From: Saccoglossus kowalevskii
Taxonomy: Eukaryota > Hemichordata > Enteropneusta > Harrimaniidae
Assembly: GCF_000003605.2 (NCBI RefSeq)
Contig: NW_003136847.1
Span: forward strand, 1-18,708
Direction: 5' to 3'
DNA length: 18,708 bases
The translations under genes were made by a program, and so were the position numbers. Shown piece by piece: positions 1-9,100 of this stretch (the stretch's first letter is position 1; each line of letters opens with the position of its first letter). The notes beneath the pieces are model-generated. The model made no database searches. It saw only the letters and a program-made list of their open reading frames with translations, and was not told the DNA's origin.

Positions 1-645
1 TTCATTTTGTAATGATATCTTTAATTCTCTAATTTTGGTGAATATTTTTGTCATTTTTTGGTGAAAAGTGATATTTTCGACTTCTTGTTAAAAACCGCAA
101 GTCCAATTGCTTTGATACTACATATATAGGTACTACATGTGGACCTCTCTCAGATTTGTTTATTTCGTGATGATATCTTCAATTCTCTAATTTTGGTGAA
201 TATTTTTGTCATTTTTGGTAAAAAGTGATATTTTTGACTTCTTGTTAAAAACCGCAAGTCCAATTGCTTTGATATTACATATATAGGTACTACATGTGGA
301 CCTCTCTCAGATTTGTTCATTTTGTGATGATATCTTCAATTCTCTAATTTTGGTGAATATTTTTGTCATTTTTGGTAAAAAGTGATATTTTCGACTTCTT
401 GTTGAAAACTGTAAGTCTGATTGCTTTGATATTACATATATAGGTACTACATGTGGACCTCTCTCAGATTTGTTCGTTTTGTGATGATATCTTCAATTCT
501 CTAATTAATTTATTTTGGTGAATATTTTTGTAATTTTTGGTAAAAAGTGATATTTTCGACTTCTTGTTAAAAACTGTAAGTCCGATTGCTTTGATACTAT
601 TCATATTGTTCATTTTCTAATGATGTCTTCAGTTCTTTAATTGAA
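1..645. repeat. Tandem array, unit about 157 bp, four copies plus a decayed end
   Basis: The motif TGATATCT recurs at 13, 171, 328 and 485, a period of 157-158 bp, and a degenerate TGATGTCT follows at 621. Each unit carries GTGATATTTTCGACTTCTTG, then an AAGTC(C/T)(A/G)ATTGCTTTGAT stretch, and ends ATATATAGGTACTACATGTG before GACCTCTCTCAG. The fourth unit has an insertion (TAATTTATTTT) and lacks the end block, so its period is 136. Copies are near-identical, so the array is young. It probably continues to the left of the window. Confidence 0.9.
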
Positions 646-922
646 ATGTGCATTGCTAACAGCGGAGCTATCTCAGCCGATAGGCTGCTTGTTTTTATAT
701 TGATACATCATTATTGTTGTCTTAAAGTTGTCCTCATATTGTTCTCTGCCTCTGTATCTGCGACGCGAACCAGAATATAAAGTTCATGGCACGGTATACG
801 GCTATTTGTTGTTCAATAAAAAAATATTTAATTTGTTATGCGAAAATAAAATATGTTTTTATGTTCAACGTCAGGATATTTCAGGGTTGCCAGTTTTGAG
901 GCATGTCAACGCTATCGATGTT
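646..922. other. Non-coding flank, nothing recognised
   Basis: I see no supported gene, repeat or RNA here. A short plus-strand ORF in this stretch has no recognisable protein character. Confidence 0.5.
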
Positions 923-1056
923 TCAAAGAGCAGCGATCGCCGCGCAGTGCGCGTTCGGGTGTCGTGTGAATAAACTACGTATCTCACGCGCGTTGTATAC
1001 GCCGCGTGGTACTCCTATTGAACACGACGTGGCGCGCAGCAACCGCCGTCCTTTAA
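923..1056. mobile_element. Short MITE-like element with TTAA-type ends
   Basis: The left end, TCAAAGAGCAGCGATCGCCG, is an imperfect inverted match of the right end, whose reverse complement starts TTAAAGGACGGCGGTTGCTG. This gives a 134-base element with one degenerate (TCAA) and one intact TTAA. The ends resemble those of the elements at 7445 and 16237. There is no coding capacity, so movement would need a transposase from elsewhere. Confidence 0.6.
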
Positions 1057-1130
1057 AGCGCGGTGATCGTCGCGCAGCGCGTGTTTGAATTTCATGTAAA
1101 TAAACAATGTATTTTACACGCGTTGTAGAT
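1053..1130. mobile_element. Second, truncated copy of the 923-1056 MITE in tandem
   Basis: The sequence starting at the shared TTAA (1053-1056) repeats the left half of the preceding element: GGTGATCGTCGCGCAGCGCG, then AATAAAC, then ACACGCGTTGTA. The offset is 130 bases. After about 1130 the similarity is lost, so only the left part is recognisable. Confidence 0.55.
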
Positions 1131-1510
1131 ATTATTTGCGGATATTGATGACAATGTACTGAATATATTACTTTACGAGTTATAATCGCAGAAACACGGC
1201 ACTCATCTTTCATAAATAACTCATGTCCTTCATGCGTTGATGATACGATTAATGACTCAATCGAATCCTCTGGGTGTTTTTTTGCACTGAATCTAGTCCG
1301 TATTATTTTGGTGTTAAAGTAGATAGCGAATGTACATAACATTAATTCAGCCAGGGCACTATTTAATATGTAACTCAATCTGGCATTCCGGATATGTTTA
1401 ATACAGCTTGTGAAGCGCGTTCTGTTGTATAAAATCATTCACGTATTGAAATGTTCATAATTTGTTTGAACTAATAGTTTTTTTTCCTCGTGAAATTAAC
1501 TATATGTATA
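1131..1510. other. Non-coding stretch, nothing recognised
   Basis: A long reverse-strand reading frame crosses this stretch, but its C-terminal third lies inside the MITE pair and the translation resembles no family I know. No other structure was seen. Confidence 0.4.
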
Positions 1511-1679
1511 TTCAGGCGGGAGGGTTGTCCCCTGCGCACGCGCGGGAATTGAGTCCCAAGCAGCAACAACAACAACAACACACACTAAAACGCAAAGGCT
1601 CATGGGTAGACGCTTGTTTGTAAACAATGACACGCTATGGCCATCTGACGCATGCGCAGGCGACGACTCCCCGTTTTAA
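1511..1679. mobile_element. TTAA-ended MITE, family A, copy 1
   Basis: This copy has imperfect terminal inverted repeats: GGAGGGTTGTCCCCTGCGCA on the left, and a right end whose reverse complement is GGGGAGTCGTCGCCTGCGCA. TTAA is intact at the right end (1676-1679) and changed to TTCA at the left. The interior carries GAGTCCCAAG, a CAA-rich run, CATGGGTAGACGCTTGTTTG and CAATGACACGCTA, shared with the copies at 3327 and 4086. It is non-coding. Confidence 0.8.
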
Positions 1680-2450
1680 GTATATGTAACACAACATTAG
1701 AATGAAATGCTTACGCTATGAAGTTTTTTTTTTTTACGAATTATGGGTTTTCGATATTTATATAATTATATATATACGTATATATATGTTGTTTATGATT
1801 TCATTCCTTGGATGCCAGTGTGCATAGCGGTTACTCAAAGTATCTCAATGGTATACATAGTATATAACATACTCTGTTAAATGTGTGCTGTGTGAAAACA
1901 GCGAGTGTAACGTTTTGATGTTCGTATGTGCATTTTCGTTTTGAGTTGCAAGAATTATTCGTGTAACACTACGATAAAAATATTCCGTTTTCGACATTGT
2001 GAAATTCTTTCGTTTTGGGGGGAGAAAAAAAAACCTTGAAAAAACTTATTTTGACATTATAATTCTGAAATATATTAAGAATAGTTCACAACGAAATATA
2101 TTCCTCTATGCACGCATAAACAATTTCAATAATTATCAATTACAACAGAATATTACAGAAAAAGGAAGATAATTTGCTATATTCTCAATATTTTTGCCTT
2201 TTATTTGTCTTGAATTATGACTGAAAGAAGCTGAATGAAATTACAAACTATGTAGTATGTTCAGCAACTCATGTATGAACAATAATTCTAAGAAATATGA
2301 TTTTACTGTATTTTTCTGCATAAAAACGAAAGTCTTCATCTCAGTGTTAGGCTACGTTATTCTTGCTGGATATACTAATTGGTTAGAATATAATATACGA
2401 ATTCGAAGACATCTTTAGAATGTACGCTATTTAGAGCCCACTACAGAATC
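1680..2450. other. AT-rich non-coding stretch
   Basis: The stretch contains a poly-T run (1727-1736), a short alternating TATATA(C)G region (about 1761-1790), and otherwise unstructured AT-rich sequence. No exon, RNA gene or element is recognised. Confidence 0.5.
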
Positions 2451-2803
2451 TACTGTAAAACATATCTTTTTCGCGAGCGTGTCTTTTTAGCGAATTCGCT
2501 AATTCAAGATGTCGCTAATGAATTTATTATACATTAAAAATGGAAAAGGCTTGGGGATTTGTATACAGTAATCCGGAACATAAAAATCTGGGGCGCTTCC
2601 TAATTAAATTACCCTTGACAGTTTTACTTTGTTTTTATGGAGATGATAACTGCGCATTTGTTTTTGCATGCGACATACAAGTATTGTGAAAACAGGAAAT
2701 CAACAATTACAAGAGAGATTCGTTAAATCAACATTTCGCTATTACGTCATTTTACCACAATTCGCTAAAATTGCATGTCGCTTTTTCAACATGTTTTACA
2801 GTA
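2451..2803. mobile_element. Non-autonomous DNA transposon with long inverted ends and TA flanks
   Basis: The left end begins TACTGTAAAACAT, and the right end is its exact inverse complement (ATGTTTTACAGTA, ending at 2803). Weaker similarity continues inward for about 60 bases, with TTTTTCGCGA-like and TTTTAGCGAATT blocks on both arms. The element is about 353 bases long and non-coding. TA at both ends is compatible with a Tc1/mariner-type target site, but assigning a superfamily is inference. Confidence 0.75.
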
Positions 2804-3326
2804 GTTAGTTTTCCAGGACTACAAACATTTGTCACAAAATAAAAGATATTTATTTTTTTTAAATTTAAAAACATATTTCTAGTTGGCATTTATGCTCATA
2901 AATTACGAAAATATTGTGGAAAAATACATAAAAATGTGCAAAGTGTTGACCAAAAAAATTGCATCGCAATACAAATAAATTCTAGGGCTGTCATGCATTT
3001 TGTCTAAGCAACATCCGGGTTTTAGACGTAAACAAAAAACAAATAGGTGACATGACCCGGGCCTAACACATAGCATATCTTGATGTATCACTCCCTATAG
3101 TGCCATAATTAGATTTATTACAAATATCGGGTTGCCAACGACATGTTTATCGTGAACATTTGAAAAGAACAGTTCAAAATTCAATAATAGAACCTACAAT
3201 TTCTGCTCTCAACTTTTTCGTCTGATACATGCTGTGTGTTCGATTCATCGCGTGGGCAATGGATATGAGTTAGCATGGATATTCTTTTTTTGTCTTCAAT
3301 GTTTTAGGGTTGGGTTACGTTATGGG
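2804..3326. other. AT-rich non-coding stretch
   Basis: No exon with usable splice sites or recognisable protein is visible. A reverse-strand ORF of about 60 codons here has no familiar motif. Confidence 0.45.
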
Positions 3327-3467
3327 TTAAAGTGGAGGGGTCGTCTCCTGCGCACGCGTGGGAATGGAGTCCTAAGCGACGAAGACAAATCACGCTAAAA
3401 CGCAAGAAATCATGGGTAGACGCTTGTTTGTGTTGCATGCGCAGGTGATGACACCTCCATCTGTTGA
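3327..3467. mobile_element. TTAA-ended MITE, family A, copy 2 (internally deleted)
   Basis: The left end TTAAAGTGGAGGGGTCGTCT and CCTGCGCACGCGTGGG match the copies at 1511 and 4086. The interior is shared up to CATGGGTAGACGCTTGTTTG, after which about 30 bases present in the other copies are missing. The right end, GCATGCGCAGGTGATGACAC, is followed by TTGA where TTAA is expected. Confidence 0.75.
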
Positions 3468-4085
3468 GTTGTATAAAATGGGCGCCGAATGAAAACTGGC
3501 GTTAGCTATTTGTGCGGAAGCCCATGTAGTCCTTGGACTAGTTTGTTCCTGCGCAAATCTTATCCGTCTGGTTGGGTGGTTGACGAGAAATGCTCTTTTT
3601 AAAGCTCGATGGGGAATATGGTTGATGGTAAATTGGTTTAGATTTCAAGGGTCCATCCCAGTGAGAATTCGAGTAATTGATACAAAGCACATTTCACGGA
3701 GGTAGCCTATATTGTGCAGCATGAATAGACTTCAATTTAGTTGCCATAGAAACGGCTGACGTCATTTTATGTTATCACTCAGAGACACTTTCCAATTCCC
3801 ACGAACAACGGAAACACATATCCTACGAGTGTAGTAATAGCAGTACTCTAGATGGCATCAATTTCAAAATAATGTTATTGAAGGTCAATACTCTAGTTTA
3901 TCAGCCCCAAACTTTTTACAAATGTCCACTGCAGCACGGGGTGAACCGAGGCGAAGTCGAAGATAGCACTATCAACTTAAGGGAAGAACGAGTAGCAAAT
4001 AAGGGACTAAGTGCTCTCTGTTCATGAATATACATGATACATACTTGCATATAAATGAGGTTTTTTTTGATAACATATAATATTA
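3468..4085. other. Non-coding stretch upstream of the first recognised exon
   Basis: The stretch holds the candidate TATA box and a perfect CRE-like TGACGTCA near 3758. An open frame from ATG at 3873 runs about 50 codons, but it has no convincing donor or signal peptide. The missing first exon of the acidic-protein gene could lie here or farther upstream. Confidence 0.35.
3472..3478 (+). promoter_or_regulatory. Candidate TATA box upstream of the acidic-protein gene
   Basis: TATAAAA occurs in a locally more GC-rich context (TATAAAATGGGCGCC) about 800 bases upstream of the first recognised exon, just beyond the right end of a MITE copy. Transcription would start near 3500. I could not find a matching first exon, so this is only a candidate. 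Confidence 0.2.
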
Positions 4086-4250
4086 TTAAAGCAGGAGGGT
4101 CGTCACCTGCGCACGCGTGGGAATTGAGTCCCAAGCGACGATAACAACACACGCTAAAAACGCAAAGGCTCATGGGTAGACGCTTGTTTGTAAACAATGA
4201 CACGCTACGGCCATCTGACGCATGCGCAAGTGACGACTCCCTTGCTTTAA
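4086..4250. mobile_element. TTAA-ended MITE, family A, copy 3 (best preserved)
   Basis: TTAA occurs at both ends (4086-4089 and 4247-4250). Ends are TTAAAGCAGGAGGGTCGTCA on the left; the reverse complement of the right end starts TTAAAGCAAGGGAGTCGTCA. Both continue into YTGCGCAYGCG, giving inverted repeats of about 33 bases. TTAA duplication and non-coding content are what is expected of piggyBac-type MITEs. The right end lies 28 bases before the 4279 exon. Confidence 0.85.
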
Positions 4251-4278
4251 CAATCTTAATTTTTCTCATTCTTCAAAG

Positions 4279-4353
4279 GTGAAATCAGTAAAGATACAGT
4301 GTATTGAACTGATGTTGAAGAACCCCTCCCTGCACCCAAAGTGTATTTCAGAG
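4279..4353 (+). CDS. Acidic-protein gene, N-terminal exon with two cysteines (first one recognised)
   Basis: The 75-base exon is phase 0 at both ends and open only in that phase. It encodes 25 residues including the motif CIELMLKNPSLHPKC, two cysteines with 13 residues between them, which could form a small disulphide loop. The acceptor is a pyrimidine-rich tract ending in CAAAG; the donor is GAG|GTAAGC. The frame reads directly into the next exon to give KCISE-LFPDSDAKK. An in-frame ATG at 4312 could be an internal start if the upstream part is untranslated, because there is no in-frame ATG between the stop at 4231 and that codon. The exon lies 28 bases downstream of a MITE copy. Confidence 0.5.
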
Positions 4354-6069
4354 GTAAGCAACTTAGCATTCCGTTCATATGGGTCAATATTAAAACACGC
4401 AATAACAGATTTCCTGTCAGATAAACCTGTTATATATTGAATGGAGTACCTGACGTCACTTAGAGCTTATTGTAAGATGGTTAAATGGCGTAAACAGGAA
4501 GTCTATTATTGTTTTCTATCGAGATACTATAATAGTATCGTGATGTATTGATGATGTGCATTGCATACTAGTACACGCATTCGCTAAGGTGACACAGCTG
4601 TCTAGGAAGGCGATGTAGATAACTTTAATTATTTTTTAGTCCGTTGTCAAGTATTTAATATTGATGAAAACATAATGGTATGATTTATCGTAAAATAAAA
4701 GAAACACACGTTGTTGTTGTAGCAAACAGCTGTACTCATTCAATGTAGTAATGCCAACGCTACTGCGCATGCGTTTCAAAATACCAGTGCGTACAGGTAA
4801 ATCCATGACACAAGCACAACGTTTTTTTTTCTATTCCATCGACTACATTATAACAGTATCATACTTTGTTGTTTTCATGGAATATCAACCAATATTTTTT
4901 AAACATACTCAGAAATACATTAGAAACAAATAAATATATATCGATCCATTGCGGTATGTGGAGTGTTATCATGGCATTCATTATTATGGGGAGTTTTTGG
5001 AGAAATGATATTTCCAGGCTCTAGACAAGCTAGTGAGAAATTGAACGCCGATAACAAGGGTTCATCTAATGTGTCCCTGCATGAATTCTACAGTTTTGCA
5101 CGAAATACCTCAAGGGTTACATCTACATGTATTCGTCTCATCGCTTCCAACGTCGCGCCGTGAGCAATTTGTAGATAATACCTGTTCTGTTGCTTTATCA
5201 AATTCTATTTTAGTGTCTAGGGTATCACCGAGATTCGCTACTCCGCCTTTCAGCTCACGTGGTAATCATATTTCTCTCTTGTTTTGGATTTCAGTTATTC
5301 CCAGATAGCGATGCCAAGAAACTATTGGACGATGTTAGGAATAAGTTACTGAAGAATGATGCCACAGAACAAGGTAGGTAGTCGACATCACATAATGGTG
5401 TATCGAACCTCATCGAATATAGTCTGTACAGTTCCAAGTAAGGCGTTCCATGATTGGATTTCCCGTTACATGTTAAAGTGACCAATAAGAGACAACCTTG
5501 CAAGTCATCACAAACAAAGTCAGATCCATTAATATTTCAAACGAATAACAATATTAATTAATAATTTTTTGACAGTTTTATAGTAATTGCCTATTTTATA
5601 ATTAACAGTTAATAATTGAATAATTCCCATGTTCCTAATAAATGATGTTAATTCGAAAAAAAATAACAATAACTGATCGTATATTTGTTGGTATGAAAAA
5701 AGTACGTTGACCCTTAGAGGCATATACACATGTCGCTTCACTAGTTAAATTATGTAAATATCCTCTACAGTCATAAAGGTAGTTTGCAAAACGAAAATAA
5801 CTGGTAAAATGCTTGGAGAAATAGAAGAAAAGTGAAATGAATTTACACAATTTCTAATGTAAAACTGCATATATTATTAAACATGAGTATTTTACGATGT
5901 GTTTATAAAACATTCTCTATGATTGGGCAGCCAACCAGGGACACTCTTATATTCTTAAACCGGAAGACAATCTTATCAGTTGAAGAGACAAATCTGATGT
6001 TACACGTGAGTTCAGACTTTACAATCTTTTCCAAGACGCCGTCAGATTAATCTGGCGTGTGTGTGGGCG

Positions 6070-6144
<75 letters not shown>

Positions 6145-9100
6145 CAGCTTTTTGACAAGTAAAATTACTTAAACTGTATTGATAAACCATATTTTCGAAC
6201 ACCTTTGTGTAGGTTCCGAATGTCAATACATCAATTAAGAATTGAAGCAGAAAAGCGATTGAAAAATGAGAGATCAGAGCGTTTTTGTATTTTTTGTACT
6301 ACAAACCAGGTTGAAGATGAATACCACTTCTGTTTAATTTGCCCTTTACAGTGTTTTCATCCAGTGTTACCGTTATACGTGATCTTTCACAATTTATTGT
6401 CTATGCTATGCAAAGACGAGACCTGAATTGTGATACGAGTTTTCTTGATTAGCCCTCATATGTGTAAATATATACTTTATATCTGATTTGTACTTAAAGG
6501 TACATGCAATGATCTTTAGAACGCACTCAAATTGTACTTAATTTGACTAATAAATTACTTGTCGTTGATTTCAGGAGATGACAGTTCTACAGACACGGAT
6601 AGTGATGTGAGTAATAATTTCTATCAATGTGACCAAATGCGTGAAATAACAGACTTTCCTCTAAGTGTCACATTTTGTTTTGATGAAGTAAATAAAAAAA
6701 TGACTCCTTACAACTTTCCACTATCGCCCTCTAGCGGCCAAACACTTCTATGACGAAAACATGGCATACATAGCATGTTATTCACACAACTATCGTTTTA
6801 TGTATTCGTTCGCCATCTAGAATATAGTACATCTTTGAAAACTTTATTATTTTAATTGACGACGTACTACTACAGACAAAATATAATCGACGGTGTGAAC
6901 GTTTCCCCTTAGCCAATTTACGTCATGGAATTGAGTTGTCGCTGGAGGGCGCCGTGATGGAAACGGACGATGCTCTCCGCATGGTGTAATTAACTTGAAT
7001 ATATATGCGTGGGAGTTGTGGTTATTAATAAATTATATATTCCTATTCTAATTACATCGCGCCACTCGAATGAGTCAATATTGACAGATTTTAATGTATG
7101 AAAGCAATAGGGAAATGATAAATTGACTTTAAAATTATAAGTTGACATCGTGATCGAGTAGTTTAATTGCAGACATATTATAATTAGCTGTATTGAGAGA
7201 TTGTGGGTGCGGAGATGGAGCAGAGGGGTGTGTTTGCTACATTCACGTCATTAAGCTCGACTTTATACTTAGAGTACACCCTGTCATATAAGGGGTGGAT
7301 AGATGTAATCTATTGTGGTTACTAGTATATATATATACGGTCTTCACACCGTTTACGTCACTCACAAACAATTATTCGCATGCGTTCTGAATTACCGGTA
7401 CGTACCACTAATTCGGGTACAGGTACATTGGCACTGATTTTTATTTAAAGAGCGGCAGTCGTCGCGCTGCGCATGTGCGATATTTGTGTTGATAAACATT
7501 GATTTTCCCACAATCCAATGCGCTCTTCTAATGGAAATCACAAGTATGAGATTTGACCTAGGCGCCATTTGCATTACTTACCGTCAGTTACTCCTTCGAT
7601 ATTTTCAATCATCTAAAAATACCTAATTAAAGGTCCCAGTTTGTACTGATTGATCTGCGCAACAGTCAAAGTCGCCATCTTTGTCTATATGAGACCCATT
7701 AATCTCGGGCATGCGTGGCGCGACGAATACCACCCTTTAACCAAATCTCAGACTATTACTAGTCTGAGACCAAATGAATACATGTGATGTAAAGACAATG
7801 TTACTAACAAATCGAAATCCACCCAAAAAACTATCAACGTGCAATGTCAAGGGTGTAGCAGTAGGCTTTTAGCAATTGGTCGTTCTATCTAAATTTCACA
7901 TTCAAGTCATAACTCGAGTTCGTCGCACATATTCAGTTGAGTCGAAGCATACATACAAGACATAATCGAAAATGGGTGTTAGAGTTGGGTAGCCAATCAG
8001 GATTAACCTTCTAAGTAGCTTTCCAAAGACTCTACATATCAAACTTCCAATCCACCCATACGATTCGAAATCTGAGTTGAAAAGACTCCATGTCTCGTCA
8101 GTGAAATGGCGCCCATTGTTTATATTATGGATTAACAGTAAGGTATTATTATTATTCTAATATAATAACCCAACAATTGTAATGGGAATTCGACCATCTC
8201 TCCTTGTTGTTTAATCTCCAAGTTACTTCAACCACCTCAGGGTTCTCGCGTGATATTAAAAAGTCTCATATATCATATTTTGATGAAATTGTCTGAAATA
8301 TGTTTTTTTTTTTTTTTTATTTGGTCTTTAAAAGGTCATAAAATGGCAAAATAAAAGAATATTTAAATTCTCAAAAGTCTTCTATTGGCTTCTCTCGTTG
8401 CTACACGAGCCCGACCTCGGCAAATCAATGCATGTTTTCTGAATAGTTAAATAAAATTCCATGTTTTTTTTCGTAGCCGCTGTTTTGAAGTATTTCATGA
8501 TTGCACTGATTTTAAGAAGCTTGGATTAGTCTGACATTCTTGGCAACCACAGTGCGCTAAGTCAGCACAGAACCCCTGCACAGATTCGGCAATTTACCAC
8601 GCTGTAAATGACAACACTTGTCTCACGCTGAGAGCAAAAAACTAATTTATCAGATACAGGGGTCTTGGAGGTCTAAATGTGATAAATATCCAATCTGCTC
8701 TATTACGTGGCACTTACGTCATCTCTTTCAATGTTTGTTGTTATACCCTCTCCGTAGATCTGAACCTTGACCTCAATTTGTGATTGGGATTAGTTGGTGA
8801 GATGGAATGATAAATCAAGCTCGGTCTATTTTAAATTGCAAAGATGCTGATCATACTCGATGGATAATTGCGTAATTTACAAGCTGTGTTCTGTGGTTAT
8901 CTATTAGAAGATTCTAGAAACTAACAACCTATCTTTTTAATATAAATCACAAAAAGTTGATTTCGTGTTCACATTGGTACAGAGATTCGCCATAATATAA
9001 TATTGGTATTCATCAACTTCACGTGCTCGTTGTACCCTGTAACCCCATTCTACGGGATCACCAGTCATGAAACGAACATGTTTACTAGCAACAAATGCAT

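Larger units (their letters stand above)
5374..6574 (+). other. Intron of 1201 bases carrying a LINE remnant
   Basis: The intron is bounded by GTAGGT and TTTCAG. It contains the (TAA)24 microsatellite and the LINE fragment described separately; the remainder is AT-rich with nothing recognised. Confidence 0.55.

Noticed and set aside
923-1438. Reverse-strand open frame of 171 codons
   Set aside because: Its last third lies in the GC-rich MITE pair, where stops are rare by composition, and the translation shows no familiar motif, splice sites or codon bias. It is kept only as a possibility.
3225-3260. GTTCGATTC motif resembling a tRNA T-loop
   Set aside because: No matching acceptor stem, anticodon arm or A-box upstream at the right spacing.
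3873-4028. Short plus-strand frame from ATG considered as the missing first exon
   Set aside because: The only in-phase donors (GTGAAC, GTAGCA) are poor and there is no clear signal peptide.
4751-4933. Plus-strand frame with a hydrophobic stretch, considered as a signal-peptide exon
   Set aside because: It lies between two exons that already join in phase, and it lacks a usable donor.
7392-7574. Reverse-strand 60-codon frame (and a plus-strand one at 16197)
   Set aside because: Both lie in family B MITE copies, are on opposite strands of the same sequence and are not conserved as proteins.
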